Assembly: GCA_964566055.1 (NCBI GenBank) | Contig: CAZMHI010000019.1 | Location: 8,198-72,197, forward strand | Length of the DNA: 64,000 nt | Source of the DNA: TMED23 sp964566055 | GTDB taxonomy: Bacteria; Pseudomonadota; Alphaproteobacteria; Rhodospirillales; UBA2165 | Reading direction: 5' to 3' | Shown: piece after piece, positions 1 through 9,233 of the stretch | How the letters are laid out: each line of letters starts with the position of its first letter | Position numbering within the stretch: position 1 is the first letter of the stretch | Notes under the pieces: generated by a model | The model's database searches: none | The model's input: the letters and a program-made list of their open reading frames with translations, nothing else | Told to the model about the DNA's origin: nothing | Program-made: the position numbers and the translations under genes

Positions 1-1226
1 TACCAGCCCTCTTCATCGAAAGTGAACATGTCGTTGGTGCAATACCAGCCATCCTTAAAAATCTCGCGGGTTTTTTTCCTCAAATTCCAATAGCCGGAAG
101 CAACACAGGCCATCCGCACCCAGAGCACGCCTGACTGGTTGGGCTCAGTCACCAAATCGCCGTCCTGAGTGACGAGTTTTACTTCAGTGCCGGGGGTCGG
201 GATACCGCAGGTGCCGGGTTTATATTGATCCGGCCGATTAGCCAAAAAGAGAAAACAGGTTTCGGTGGCGCCAATGGCTTCCAGCAACGGTCGGCCGGTT
301 GCCTCCTGCCAAGAATGAAAGAGTGCGGGCGGTAATTTTTCACCGGCCGAGAAATAATGACGCACATTTTTAAAGGCCGATTTTTCGGCCGCCTTATCGC
401 GCAGTAGATTACGATAGAAAGTCGGCACACTGAACATAATTGTCGGCTCATAAAGCTCAACAATTTTGGCAACCGCCTCCGCATCCGGCCAGTCCGGATA
501 TAGAATAACCGTCGCCCCGAGTTTAATCGGCGCTAAAAAGCAATGGCCCATTGAAAAGGCAAAAAACAGTTTTGACGAACCAAAAATTCGATCACCTGGG
601 CCAACGCCCATAATATCACCCATCAGATGTTCGGCATCGAGAATAGTTTTTTGGCTGTGCACAACACCTTTGGGTTTGCCTGTCGTGCCGGATGAATACA
701 TCCATAGCGCCGGGTCTTCCGGTTTTAATTCAGCCGCAACCAGTTCCTTGGCCGCCGGCTCCATAATTTCGGGTAAATACAGAAAGCCCGCACGTTTGAC
801 GTCTGTCGAAATTTCTATCGGACGTGAATTAACTTCCTCAATTGTTTCTTGATAGGTGGCGACAAACATATCATCGATAACAAATGCCTTGGCGTCGCTA
901 TCATTGAGCGTATAGGCCAAATCGGCTGCACTCAGCCGCAAATTTACTGCAATCGGCACAGCACCAATTTTCAACAGTCCGAGATAAACATAAAAGAACT
1001 CCGGGCTATCGCGGACCATCAAAACGACGCGTTCGCCTGGTTGGATACCCAGTTCTAAAAAAGCATTTCCTGCTTTATTAACGCGGTGCCACAATTGGCA
1101 GTAGGTTACTGTTTCTTCACCGCAGATTAAGGCAATATCATGGTTTTGCCCGCGGGCAATTGATGGGCCGAGTATAGCTTCCGCCATGTTGAGTGTTTTT
1201 CGTTCAGAACTACTGGTTGAGGACAC
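1..1226 (-). CDS. AMP-dependent acyl-CoA/benzoate-CoA ligase family protein, partial (C-terminus beyond window)
   Basis: Reading the minus strand gives an open frame from 1226 to the window edge. It contains the adenylate-forming signature YSSGTTGKPKG, followed by a KLFFAFSMGH stretch typical of benzoate-CoA-ligase-like enzymes, and near the edge the core DGWYCTNDMF. The family activates a carboxylic acid with ATP and joins it to CoA. I chose a GTG start at 1226 because AGAGGGGGG lies just upstream; an ATG 13 codons inside, at 1187, is the alternative. The substrate cannot be read from the sequence; benzoate-like or other aryl/alkyl acids are possible. About 400 residues are present and the C-terminal lid domain lies outside. 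Confidence 0.85.
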   Translation of the reverse strand, partial: MSSTSSSERKTLNMAEAILGPSIARGQNHDIALICGEETVTYCQLWHRVNKAGNAFLELGIQPGERVVLMVRDSPEFFYVYLGLLKIGAVPIAVNLRLSAADLAYTLNDSDAKAFVIDDMFVATYQETIEEVNSRPIEISTDVKRAGFLYLPEIMEPAAKELVAAELKPEDPALWMYSSGTTGKPKGVVHSQKTILDAEHLMGDIMGVGPGDRIFGSSKLFFAFSMGHCFLAPIKLGATVILYPDWPDAEAVAKIVELYEPTIMFSVPTFYRNLLRDKAAEKSAFKNVRHYFSAGEKLPPALFHSWQEATGRPLLEAIGATETCFLFLANRPDQYKPGTCGIPTPGTEVKLVTQDGDLVTEPNQSGVLWVRMACVASGYWNLRKKTREIFKDGWYCTNDMFTFDEEGW

Positions 1227-1418
1227 CGAGGACCCCCCTCTGTATTAATAAGTTGTTGACGCTCAATTTATAATATTATTGGAATTATTGAGCGTATTGT
1301 TGGGCTACCGAACGTTTTTAGTCAAGCATTTGCTCGTGTTAAACCGAGAAAATTGATTTAAGATTGCGCTAATCGTGAACAATTGTGTTATGACTAAGGT
1401 ATTGGAGGAATTCAATTA

Positions 1419-1751
1419 ATGACGGTTAGAGCCACTCAGAAAGTTGTCAGACCGGCACCGTTTCTAGCGATGGTGTTGTGTGCCTTTGTGTTAAGTGCCT
1501 GCAGCAATACGTCTGAAAGCTGGCAACATTCGTCAAAACCCAAAGACCAATGGTCGAAAGACATTAGTGCCTGTAAAGCGCGGGCCCGTACGCTGATTAA
1601 CCGTCAACTGGACATCGAAAGTGATTCCAGCTTTCGCAATCGTGACGAACTGCAAACTCAGTTTGCCGCCTATGATGCGCGTAAAAAACGCTATTCATAT
1701 TTTACCAATTGTCTTTCAGGTAAAGGATATCGCCGGATTTCTTCAAACTAG
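1419..1751 (+). CDS. Small putative lipoprotein
   Basis: 110 residues. The N-terminus has a basic stretch, a hydrophobic helix and the lipobox LSAC (about residues 25-28), so the mature protein should be lipid-anchored from a Cys. The rest is polar, with a CKARA...CLSGKGY pattern whose two cysteines could form a disulfide. A strong ribosome site (GGAGGA) sits eight bases before the ATG. It stands alone between a divergent ligase and the M24 peptidase. The family is not recognised; similar one-domain lipoproteins of this size are common in alphaproteobacteria. Confidence 0.65.
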   Translation: MTVRATQKVVRPAPFLAMVLCAFVLSACSNTSESWQHSSKPKDQWSKDISACKARARTLINRQLDIESDSSFRNRDELQTQFAAYDARKKRYSYFTNCLSGKGYRRISSN

Positions 1752-1791
1752 CGGCTTTTCAGACGACTCTAAGAGCTAATAGAATATAGCC

Positions 1792-3822
1792 ATGGATAAG
1801 CCTACCAAAGATGTTCTGACGCGGGCTCTGATCGATAATGAAATCGATCTGCCGGTAGCGGCTGTTCACGATATCATTCGTGGAGTCGCCGCGGCGCCCG
1901 GACCGGATAGTGCCATCGGCATGCCCGATAACTGGCATCAATTAATCGGCGATCAGATATCAGAGGAATTAGCAGGTATACTTTCAACAGAACTAGCTCA
2001 GGCCAGCGAGATAGATGATGGTCTCTCTGGGTCGTTTTCTGCCAGCAAGCGCCTCACCAATTTGCGCAAGATTATGGCGGCGCAAAAAGTTTCCGGTTTT
2101 ATTATCCCTTTGGCCGATGAGCATCAAGGTGAGTATGTGCCGAAATTTGCCCAACGCTTAGCCTGGTTAACGGGCTTTACCGGCTCGGCAGGACTGGCAA
2201 TCGTACTCAGAGATAAAGCCGCGATCTTTGTCGATGGCCGTTATACCCTGCAGGCACGAGAGCAGGTAGATGGAAATCACTTTGAAATAAATCACTTGGT
2301 TGATAATCCGTTAGATGCCTGGATTTCCACAAATCTGAAACCAGGTGAAATATTGGGTTTTGACCCTTGGCTCCATACTTCTGACAGCCTGTCAAAATTA
2401 CGTCAGGCCTGTTTCAAGGCCGGCGCCAAACTGGAAGCACAAAATAGTAATCCAATTGATACCATTTGGGACAACCAGCCACCGCCACCGCTCACGCCAG
2501 TGGTTGCGCATGACATTCGTTTTGCCGGCCAAAGCTCAGCTGAAAAACGCGCCAAGATATCTGAACTCCTTAAAGAGGAAGGTGTCGCAGCAAGTGTCTT
2601 AACCGCACCTGATTCTATAGCCTGGCTCGCCAACATACGTGGCGGTGATGTACCGTTTACACCCTTCACCCTGGCTTTTGGAATATTCCACGCTGATGGC
2701 TCACTGGATATATTCACTGATCCCCGCAAATATACTAAAGACGTTTTAGCTATATTGGATAGTGAAATTGGAATTCACCCACGGGCAGATTTTTTACCGG
2801 CACTTGAAAAACTGGGCGGCAACAAAGCAAAGGTGGGATTGGACCTAGGCTCCGCTGCCGAGATTATTTCGCAAACCTTGAAGAGTTCGGGGGCTTCTAT
2901 CTATCGCCTGACGGATCCCTGTCAGCTGCCGAAGGCCCGGAAAAATGCCATTGAACTAACTGGAATGCGCGATGCGCATTTGCGGGACGGCGTCGCTTTG
3001 ACCCGCTTTCTGGCCTGGCTCGATGAAAACGCAGGGGATGGGGAAGTAACCGAAATCTCGGCTGCAGAGCAATTGGAAGTGTTTCGCCGGGAAGGCGACG
3101 AAATTCAAGGATTGAGTTTTCCCACGATATCCGGCGCCGGTCCGAATGGCGCTATTGTTCATTACCGGGTTAGCGAGGAAAGCAATCGAACACTCGAAAA
3201 CAATTCACTCTATCTTGTTGATTCTGGTGCGCAATATTCAGATGGCACGACCGATGTGACCAGAACAGTTGCCATTGGCACACCAAGCGCGGAAATGATC
3301 GACCGCTTTACCCGCGTCCTTAAGGGACATATTGCTCTGGCCTGTGCGACTTTCCCAGCAGGCACCAGTGGCTCTCAGCTTGATATTTTGGCTCGAATTT
3401 CCTTGTGGGAAGCCGGCTTGGATTATGATCATGGCACAGGACATGGCGTCGGCAGTTTTTTGGGCGTTCACGAAGGACCACAACGAATATCCAAACTGCC
3501 CAACCGAATTGCGCTTGAAGCCGGCATGGTGATATCCAATGAACCAGGCTATTATAAGCAGGATGAATACGGCATTCGAATTGAAAATTTAGTTGTTGTC
3601 ACCGAAACCTCGATTTCCGATCAATCCGACCGTCCGCAATTATGTTTTGAAACGCTTACTTTGGCGCCCATCGAATTGGCCCTCGTAGACAGGGCTGCCA
3701 TGACTGAGCTGGAAATAAACTGGCTAAATACTTACCACCAGAAAGTTCGAAAAGTGCTTGAACCATTGTTGGATAAAAGATCAAAAGAATGGCTGGTAAA
3801 TGCTACTAAGATTTTGAATTAA
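1792..3822 (+). CDS. M24 family aminopeptidase P (Xaa-Pro aminopeptidase)
   Basis: 676 residues. The catalytic pita-bread domain shows all five expected metal ligands: D477 and D488 in the VDSGAQYSDGTTDVTRT segment, H551 in HGTGHGVG, E584 in NEPGYY and E598 in GIRIEN. Two N-terminal creatinase-like domains precede it, starting near the RLTNLRKIMAAQKVSGF segment. This family removes the N-terminal residue from peptides whose second residue is proline, in the cytoplasm, using two Mn or similar ions. Unusual: about 75 extra residues stand before the normal family start. Upstream of the ATG at 1792 there is only a weak AAGAG ribosome site, so a shorter product from an internal start is possible. 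Confidence 0.9.
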   Translation: MDKPTKDVLTRALIDNEIDLPVAAVHDIIRGVAAAPGPDSAIGMPDNWHQLIGDQISEELAGILSTELAQASEIDDGLSGSFSASKRLTNLRKIMAAQKVSGFIIPLADEHQGEYVPKFAQRLAWLTGFTGSAGLAIVLRDKAAIFVDGRYTLQAREQVDGNHFEINHLVDNPLDAWISTNLKPGEILGFDPWLHTSDSLSKLRQACFKAGAKLEAQNSNPIDTIWDNQPPPPLTPVVAHDIRFAGQSSAEKRAKISELLKEEGVAASVLTAPDSIAWLANIRGGDVPFTPFTLAFGIFHADGSLDIFTDPRKYTKDVLAILDSEIGIHPRADFLPALEKLGGNKAKVGLDLGSAAEIISQTLKSSGASIYRLTDPCQLPKARKNAIELTGMRDAHLRDGVALTRFLAWLDENAGDGEVTEISAAEQLEVFRREGDEIQGLSFPTISGAGPNGAIVHYRVSEESNRTLENNSLYLVDSGAQYSDGTTDVTRTVAIGTPSAEMIDRFTRVLKGHIALACATFPAGTSGSQLDILARISLWEAGLDYDHGTGHGVGSFLGVHEGPQRISKLPNRIALEAGMVISNEPGYYKQDEYGIRIENLVVVTETSISDQSDRPQLCFETLTLAPIELALVDRAAMTELEINWLNTYHQKVRKVLEPLLDKRSKEWLVNATKILN

Positions 3823-4006
3823 AAGTATTATTTTATGCTAATTTAAGTGCAACGATATTAGACATTATTGCCTTTGCAATTGAATTTTCATATAAGAATA
3901 GCTATCTAATTTAAATAATATTTAAATCATCGATATTTTCGGTAGGACTAAGATATCGTTATAAAAACGTGTTATAATTAATATTACGACAGTACCGAGG
4001 AACATA

Positions 4007-4807
4007 ATGGCAGGCACCCCCAAAAAGCGGCTATTTACTGCTGAAATAAAGATGTTGCAGGAAAAAGGCCAAGCTTTGCCGGAACACCTATCGTACCAGG
4101 AAGATGAGGTTGACGATACACCGGTTAAATCAAATGGCGTAAGCAATGAACAATTGTTATCAGCTATTTTGGATTTGCAGATTATCCTCAGAAAAAATAG
4201 TCAAAATGCTGCTCCTGTAGAAACCGAAACCGCTCCCCCGCCTGTTGAGACACCTTCAGAGCAGGAAAATCTGGAGCAGGACTATGAAGCAGCGACGGCC
4301 TTAAAAAATGAAATCCGCGCGTTGTCGCGCTCAATTCAAGAAACCAAAGCTGAAATTCGCTCAATGCAAGGTGGTACCCAAGGCGGCGACCAGGTGCTTA
4401 AAGCCAGCACTGAATTAGATGCGGTGGTTCAGGCGACCGAAGAAGCCACTAATGTTATTTTGGAATCGACCGAAAAAATTGATGAACTGGCGCAACAGTT
4501 GCACAACAGTGCCGACAATGATGATGATCGGGGAGCGGCCGATGAAATTATGGAAACCTCAATAAAAATGATTGAGGCCTGTAATTTTCAGGATTTAACT
4601 GGTCAGCGTATTACCAAAGTCGTTGGCGCCCTTAAATATGTCGAAGATCGTATCAATGCGATGATCGAAATCTGGGGTGAAGAAGATATTGCCGAAGTAG
4701 ATGCCTCGGTTGCTGACGAAACAGACAGTGATAAAAATCTTCTCAATGGCCCCGCCATGGACGGCGAAGGTATCGGCCAAGACGATATTGATGCCCTTTT
4801 TGATTAA
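4007..4807 (+). CDS. cheZ: CheZ-like protein phosphatase (chemotaxis)
   Basis: 266 residues. The C-terminal half is a long helical region with NFQDLTGQRI, the CheZ signature whose Gln takes part in CheY-P dephosphorylation. The extreme C-terminus, GQDDIDALFD, resembles the short helix that docks on CheY in CheZ and FliM-type proteins. The N-terminal 100 residues are variable, with a proline- and glutamate-rich linker. The ribosome site is GAGGAA before ATG. No chemotaxis, flagellar or CheY genes are visible nearby, so its partner regulator is elsewhere or it serves another response regulator. The fold is well supported; activity on CheY is inferred. Confidence 0.8.
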   Translation: MAGTPKKRLFTAEIKMLQEKGQALPEHLSYQEDEVDDTPVKSNGVSNEQLLSAILDLQIILRKNSQNAAPVETETAPPPVETPSEQENLEQDYEAATALKNEIRALSRSIQETKAEIRSMQGGTQGGDQVLKASTELDAVVQATEEATNVILESTEKIDELAQQLHNSADNDDDRGAADEIMETSIKMIEACNFQDLTGQRITKVVGALKYVEDRINAMIEIWGEEDIAEVDASVADETDSDKNLLNGPAMDGEGIGQDDIDALFD

Positions 4808-4919
4808 ATAATTCCATTTTTTCTAGGGAAATCCCTCAGAAATAGCAAATTCCTCCTAAATTTATCAATTTCAGGCTTCCATTTTCGATTGAAATTTTAC
4901 GCTTCAATCCAAATATCAA

Positions 4920-4945
4920 GGTATTGGTCAATACCATGGTATTAG
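4920..4945. promoter_or_regulatory. Overlapping palindromes upstream of the 401-residue gene, possible operator
   Basis: Two perfect inverted repeats share sequence: GGTATTG/CAATACC with a two-base spacer (4920-4935) and the 12-base palindrome ATACCATGGTAT (4931-4942). Together they give three GGTATT half-sites in alternating orientation, about 25-45 bases before the ATG at 4968. This looks like a binding site for a dimeric regulator, but no regulator is identified. Confidence 0.35.
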
Positions 4946-4967
4946 AATTTTTTAAGAAGCGAATAAA

Positions 4968-6173
4968 ATGCCGAAAGATGCCAGCGAGGAAATAATACCG
5001 CCTCAACAGGTGAGCTTGGACCCTGAAATGCGAAAAATCGTATTGGCTGGGGTCAAGTTCCTATTAGCGCGCCTCAAACAAAGTGGATTGATGGAACCGC
5101 AAATAGAATACCGCGATGTTCTGCTTACACCCGCTCTAATGGAAAATCTCATTGACGGCGTCAAAGAAAATATGGAGATCGGCAAAGATTTATTTGTCGA
5201 TGAAAGCGGTAATCGGGTCTTCGATTTAACCACTCAATTGGTATGTGGTGCGACGCTTGGTGAGCTCGAACGGTTGTTGGTATACACCTGCGCCAGCAAA
5301 ATTTTCGTGACCTCTAAAAAACCGAAAAAAACAGAAGAAAAAAAGAAAAAAGGGTTTGGCTTATTTGGCGGCAAAAAAGAAAGCAAAGCGGACAAGAAAA
5401 AGAACGAAAAGTTAAATGAAGGCGCCGATAAACTTGAAGAGTTAAAACCCTATTTGATTTATTCCTGGCAGCTGCCGCTGGTTGAGGCCTACAACAAAAT
5501 GCAGCGCGAACATTACAAAGCTCTAGGCGAAACTCTCTTATTTTTGGACACGCCGAAAAAAGTTCGCATTGTTGCTGGTTTAAACCCTGGAGAAATTTCT
5601 TCGGTTCGCACCCTTACTGAAGAACGTTTTGAAAAAATTTTACGGGTGAAACCACAAGCCATCGCCGGCATGTCGCAAATTAAATCAAAGACTAAATTTG
5701 ATTTCATCTTCAAATCCGCCAAAAAACGGGTTTTTGATTTCTTTGCCCGCGAGCAGCAATACATCGCCGAAATACTGGGTGTGCATGAAGATTTCACCTG
5801 GGCGCTTGATGAAAGCATGGCGGATATGTCGATGGAAAGCCTGCCAATTCTGGTGCGGCTCAAAATGCCTTTTCTCAAAGTATTTATGGAAGTTTTCCGC
5901 GACGAATTTGGCGATTTTGCCAAACTTGTGTTACGCGAACCGGAATTTGCCACCGTATATCTCAAACCGGTGGTCGAAGAATTCGTTGAACTCATGTCCG
6001 GGGATTTCAACGAAGACCAGGAAGATTCTGTTGGCACCATCGTTGAATTAAAGTGGCGCGGGCAAAAAAAAGATATCATCAAATGGTATAAAGAGCTCAA
6101 ACAGGCCCAAAAAGAAGAGGCAGATGAAGCAGCTAAACTGGAAAAACTCACCAAAAAGAAGGTAAAAGCGTAA
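4968..6173 (+). CDS. Conserved-looking hypothetical protein, 401 residues
   Basis: I do not recognise the family. The protein is soluble, with no signal peptide or membrane helix. Residues 1-115 form one apparent domain. A very lysine-rich linker with a GLFGGKK core (about 116-153) separates it from a mostly helical C-terminal region rich in Phe, Glu and Lys, and the tail is basic. It follows the CheZ-like gene on the same strand after 160 bases that contain strong palindromes, so it probably has its own promoter. Codon use matches the neighbours. A role linked to the CheZ-like protein is possible only on position. Confidence 0.6.
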   Translation: MPKDASEEIIPPQQVSLDPEMRKIVLAGVKFLLARLKQSGLMEPQIEYRDVLLTPALMENLIDGVKENMEIGKDLFVDESGNRVFDLTTQLVCGATLGELERLLVYTCASKIFVTSKKPKKTEEKKKKGFGLFGGKKESKADKKKNEKLNEGADKLEELKPYLIYSWQLPLVEAYNKMQREHYKALGETLLFLDTPKKVRIVAGLNPGEISSVRTLTEERFEKILRVKPQAIAGMSQIKSKTKFDFIFKSAKKRVFDFFAREQQYIAEILGVHEDFTWALDESMADMSMESLPILVRLKMPFLKVFMEVFRDEFGDFAKLVLREPEFATVYLKPVVEEFVELMSGDFNEDQEDSVGTIVELKWRGQKKDIIKWYKELKQAQKEEADEAAKLEKLTKKKVKA

Positions 6174-6229
6174 ATTCCTGCCTTTTATCCCCAATTTCAG
6201 TATAAATTTCATAGCATTACACTTGATTG

Positions 6230-6261
6230 CGCGCTGGATATGACCATTATAGCGCGTCTTT
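6230..6261 (+). terminator. Possible rho-independent terminator after the 401-residue gene
   Basis: CGCGCT (6230-6235) pairs with AGCGCG (6251-6256) and is followed by TCTTTT. The loop is long (15 bases) and the T-run short, so this is a weak candidate. Confidence 0.35.
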
Positions 6262-6303
6262 TAATGGGAATTTTTATTCCCCATAGAAATTTGTGTTTTG
6301 ACC

Positions 6304-7713
6304 ATGAATGACGCGACCAAAAAAGATACCAATTCGAGCACCATTTGGGGTGGTCGGTTTGACGGTGGGCCATCTGAAATCATGGAGCGAATAAACGCTT
6401 CCATCGATTTTGATAAGCGGATGTATGCCCAGGATATTGCTGCGTCCAAAGCGCATGCAGCAATGCTCGTCGAACAAGATATAATTTCAGCCGAGGATGG
6501 GGCCGGAATAAGTGCCGGGCTCGACCAAATTTTGGCTGAAATCGAAGCTGGTGCCTTTGAATTTAAAACCGAGCTTGAAGATATTCATATGAATATTGAA
6601 GCCCGGCTAACTGAATTAATTGGTGACGTGGCTGGCCGCCTTCATACAGCCCGGTCCAGAAATGATCAGGTGGCGACAGATTTCAAACTCTGGGTCAGAG
6701 ACGAGCTCGACCGGCTGGATAGTAATCTGCAGTCTTTCCAAGCGACGCTTATTTCCCGCGCCGAAGAACACGCAGCAACAATTATGCCGGGTTACACTCA
6801 TTTGCAGACGGCGCAACCCGTTACTCTAGGGCATCATCTGTTGGCTTATGTCGAAATGATCGGCCGGGACCGCAGCCGGATAGCTGATTGCCGGGCGAGA
6901 CTGAACGAAAATCCATTGGGTTCAGGCGCTCTGGCGGGCACCTCTTTTCCGATTGACCGGCAGACTACCGCTGCCGCGCTTGGCTTTGAGGCGCCCACCG
7001 CGAATTCCCTGGATGCTGTCTCGGATCGGGATTTTGCCCTTGAATATCTGTCACTGGCTTCAATTTTATCGGTTCACTTATCACGGCTGGCCGAAGAAAT
7101 CGTGGTCTGGGCAAGCGCTTCATTCGATTTTGTCAATTTACCGGATAGTTTTTCGACCGGCAGCTCGATGCTGCCTCAGAAAAGGAACCCTGATGCCGCC
7201 GAATTGGTGCGGGCGAAATCTGGCCGGGTAATTGGCAATCTCAATAGTCTGCTAATTGTGATGAAAGGCCTGCCATTGGCTTACAGCAAAGATATGCAGG
7301 AAGATAAAGAACCGGTGTTCGAGACCGCCGACACGCTGGCGCTCACCGTTGCGGCGATGACTGGCATGTTTGAGGAAATCACCTTTAATACCGATAAAAT
7401 GCTGGCCGCAGCAAAGGCAGCGAATTCCAACGCTACCGACTTAGCGGATTGGCTGGTGCGGGTGCTCGGTAAAGCGTTCCGGGAAGCTCATCATATCAGC
7501 GGCGCCATGGTAAAACTGGCCGAAAGCAAAGGCTGTATGCTAGAAGAGCTTTCACTCGAGGACATGCAGAGCATCGAGCCGGAAATCACAGCAGAAGTGT
7601 TAACGGTGCTTGATATCGAACAGGCGCTGAATGCTCGGGCGAGCTTTGGTGGAACCGCGCCGGCAAATGTGAAAGACGCTTGCGCTCAAGCGCGGCTGAA
7701 GTATCTTGGCTGA
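6304..7713 (+). CDS. argH: Argininosuccinate lyase
   Basis: 469 residues, the usual family length. It shows the fumarase/aspartase superfamily signature GSSMLPQKRNPD with the catalytic Ser loop, the segment HTARSRNDQVATD, and TIWGGRF at the N-terminus. The enzyme splits argininosuccinate into arginine and fumarate, the last step of arginine synthesis, as a cytoplasmic tetramer. I chose the ATG at 6304; an in-frame TTG lies two codons upstream at 6298. It is followed at once by lptM and lysA, an order common in alphaproteobacteria and probably one transcript. Confidence 0.97.
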   Translation: MNDATKKDTNSSTIWGGRFDGGPSEIMERINASIDFDKRMYAQDIAASKAHAAMLVEQDIISAEDGAGISAGLDQILAEIEAGAFEFKTELEDIHMNIEARLTELIGDVAGRLHTARSRNDQVATDFKLWVRDELDRLDSNLQSFQATLISRAEEHAATIMPGYTHLQTAQPVTLGHHLLAYVEMIGRDRSRIADCRARLNENPLGSGALAGTSFPIDRQTTAAALGFEAPTANSLDAVSDRDFALEYLSLASILSVHLSRLAEEIVVWASASFDFVNLPDSFSTGSSMLPQKRNPDAAELVRAKSGRVIGNLNSLLIVMKGLPLAYSKDMQEDKEPVFETADTLALTVAAMTGMFEEITFNTDKMLAAAKAANSNATDLADWLVRVLGKAFREAHHISGAMVKLAESKGCMLEELSLEDMQSIEPEITAEVLTVLDIEQALNARASFGGTAPANVKDACAQARLKYLG

Positions 7714-7736
7714 AAGATAGTTTTGGATTTAGGCAG

Positions 7737-7886
7737 ATGAACCGAATTCGAATGCAAAAATGGGTATTGCCGTTATTGGTCGTCTTAATGACGCTGCCAA
7801 TTCTGTCGGCCTGTGGCAAAAAAAGCGAGTTGGATCGGCCACCCGGTGATAAAACCGATTATCCACGCAAATATCCCAGTAATTGA
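7737..7886 (+). CDS. lptM: LptM-like small lipoprotein (LPS translocon maturation chaperone family)
   Basis: 49 residues from the ATG at 7737. A signal peptide ends in the lipobox LSAC followed by GKKSELDRPP, the pattern of LptM/YifL lipoproteins, which are tiny outer-membrane lipoproteins shown in E. coli to assist LptD assembly. The position between argH and lysA is the usual one for this family in proteobacteria. It begins 23 bases after argH and ends 20 bases before the chosen lysA ATG, so all three are likely co-transcribed. A longer frame from 7680 overlaps the end of argH and is not preferred. Confidence 0.8.
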   Translation: MNRIRMQKWVLPLLVVLMTLPILSACGKKSELDRPPGDKTDYPRKYPSN

Positions 7887-7906
7887 TCTCAGAAGCAGAA
7901 CCAGAT

Positions 7907-9169
7907 ATGGATCATTTTGACTATAAAAACGGCGCTCTCGCCGCCGAAGACATGCCGATTTCCGAGATTGCGGAAGCTGTCGGCACGCCTTTTTATTGTT
8001 ATTCGACAGCGACAATTGAACGCCACTACCGGGTATTTGAAGAAGCTTTGGCTGATCTTCCGGCAACCATTTGTTATGCCGTTAAAGCCAATTCGAACCT
8101 CGCTGTCATCAAAACGCTGGCTGATCTCGGCGCTGGCGCCGATGTCGTATCTTCAGGTGAGCTAACTCGCGCCCTCAAAGCCGGCATACCGGCCAACAAA
8201 ATTGTCTTTTCCGGCGTCGGCAAAACGCCGGACGAATTGGCGCATGCACTCAAAGAAAACATCCTGCAGATTAATGTTGAATCTGAACCGGAATTACAGA
8301 TCTTAAATGAAATAGCCGGCTCGATGGGTGTGATCGCGCCGGTCGCCTTTCGGATCAATCCAGATGTTGATGCCCATACTCATGATAAAATATCAACCGG
8401 GCGGTCGGAAGATAAATTTGGCATTGAGTGGACGCGCATTCATGACGTCATCACTCGCGCCAGCAATTTGCCAAATATCGAGATCGCCGGATTGGCCATG
8501 CATATCGGCTCTCAATTGACAGAGCTTGAGCCTTTTCTGGATGCCTTTATTAGGCTCCGGGATGTCGTCGCCATCTTGCGCGCCGATGGGCACAAAATTC
8601 CACGGCTTGATCTCGGCGGCGGCCTCGGCATTCCTTATGATGCCGCTACGACACCAAGCCCGGCGGAGTACGGCAAAGTTGTCAGTGAAATTCTCGGCGA
8701 TCTAGAGGCTGAGTTATTGTTTGAGCCGGGCCGGCTGATCGTCGGCAATGCCGGTATTCTTGTCACTCGGATTATCTATGTGAAAGAGGGTGCGACCCGC
8801 CGATTCCTGATTTTGGATGCGGCGATGAATGATCTGATGCGGCCTAGCCTCTATGAGGCCAAGCACAATATCGTGCCGGTGAACGAGCCTAACTCTGGTG
8901 CAAATCTGGAGCGAGTAGACGTGGTTGGCCCGGTCTGTGAGACCGGCGACACTTTTGCCACCGAGCTGGATTTGCCCTCCGCAGAAGCTGGGGATTTATT
9001 GGCTATTCGCTCAGCTGGGGCCTACGGTGCCGTGATGGCATCGACTTATAACAGCCGGGCCTTGATACCAGAAGTAATGGTAAAAGGTAACGCTTATTCA
9101 ATTATTCGCGAGCGCATAGAGCCTGAGACTTTGATAAAGTACGAAAATCTGCCAGAATGGGACTCCTAA
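7907..9169 (+). CDS. lysA: Diaminopimelate decarboxylase
   Basis: 420 residues with the alanine-racemase-like fold. The PLP lysine is K60 in CYAVKAN, the phosphate-binding glycine loop is GGGLGIPY, and the second-subunit motif is GPVCETGD. The enzyme removes CO2 from meso-diaminopimelate to give lysine in the cytoplasm. I chose ATG 7907; an in-frame TTG at 7883 overlaps the end of lptM and has no better ribosome site. It is the third gene of argH-lptM-lysA. Confidence 0.96.
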   Translation: MDHFDYKNGALAAEDMPISEIAEAVGTPFYCYSTATIERHYRVFEEALADLPATICYAVKANSNLAVIKTLADLGAGADVVSSGELTRALKAGIPANKIVFSGVGKTPDELAHALKENILQINVESEPELQILNEIAGSMGVIAPVAFRINPDVDAHTHDKISTGRSEDKFGIEWTRIHDVITRASNLPNIEIAGLAMHIGSQLTELEPFLDAFIRLRDVVAILRADGHKIPRLDLGGGLGIPYDAATTPSPAEYGKVVSEILGDLEAELLFEPGRLIVGNAGILVTRIIYVKEGATRRFLILDAAMNDLMRPSLYEAKHNIVPVNEPNSGANLERVDVVGPVCETGDTFATELDLPSAEAGDLLAIRSAGAYGAVMASTYNSRALIPEVMVKGNAYSIIRERIEPETLIKYENLPEWDS

Positions 9170-9233
9170 ACGACGGATAACTGCCCATATGTCGTTTAGC
9201 CATTGTTAGCCAATTGCATTGGTAGGTGAGAAT

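Noticed and set aside
466..1058. Two plus-strand open frames across the left-edge ligase
   Set aside because: They are antisense to the partial ligase, which shows clear adenylation motifs on the minus strand.
5513..6154. Minus-strand open frame of 213 residues inside the 401-residue gene
   Set aside because: Ser-rich shadow of a Glu/Lys-rich coding strand; no ribosome site and no family pattern.
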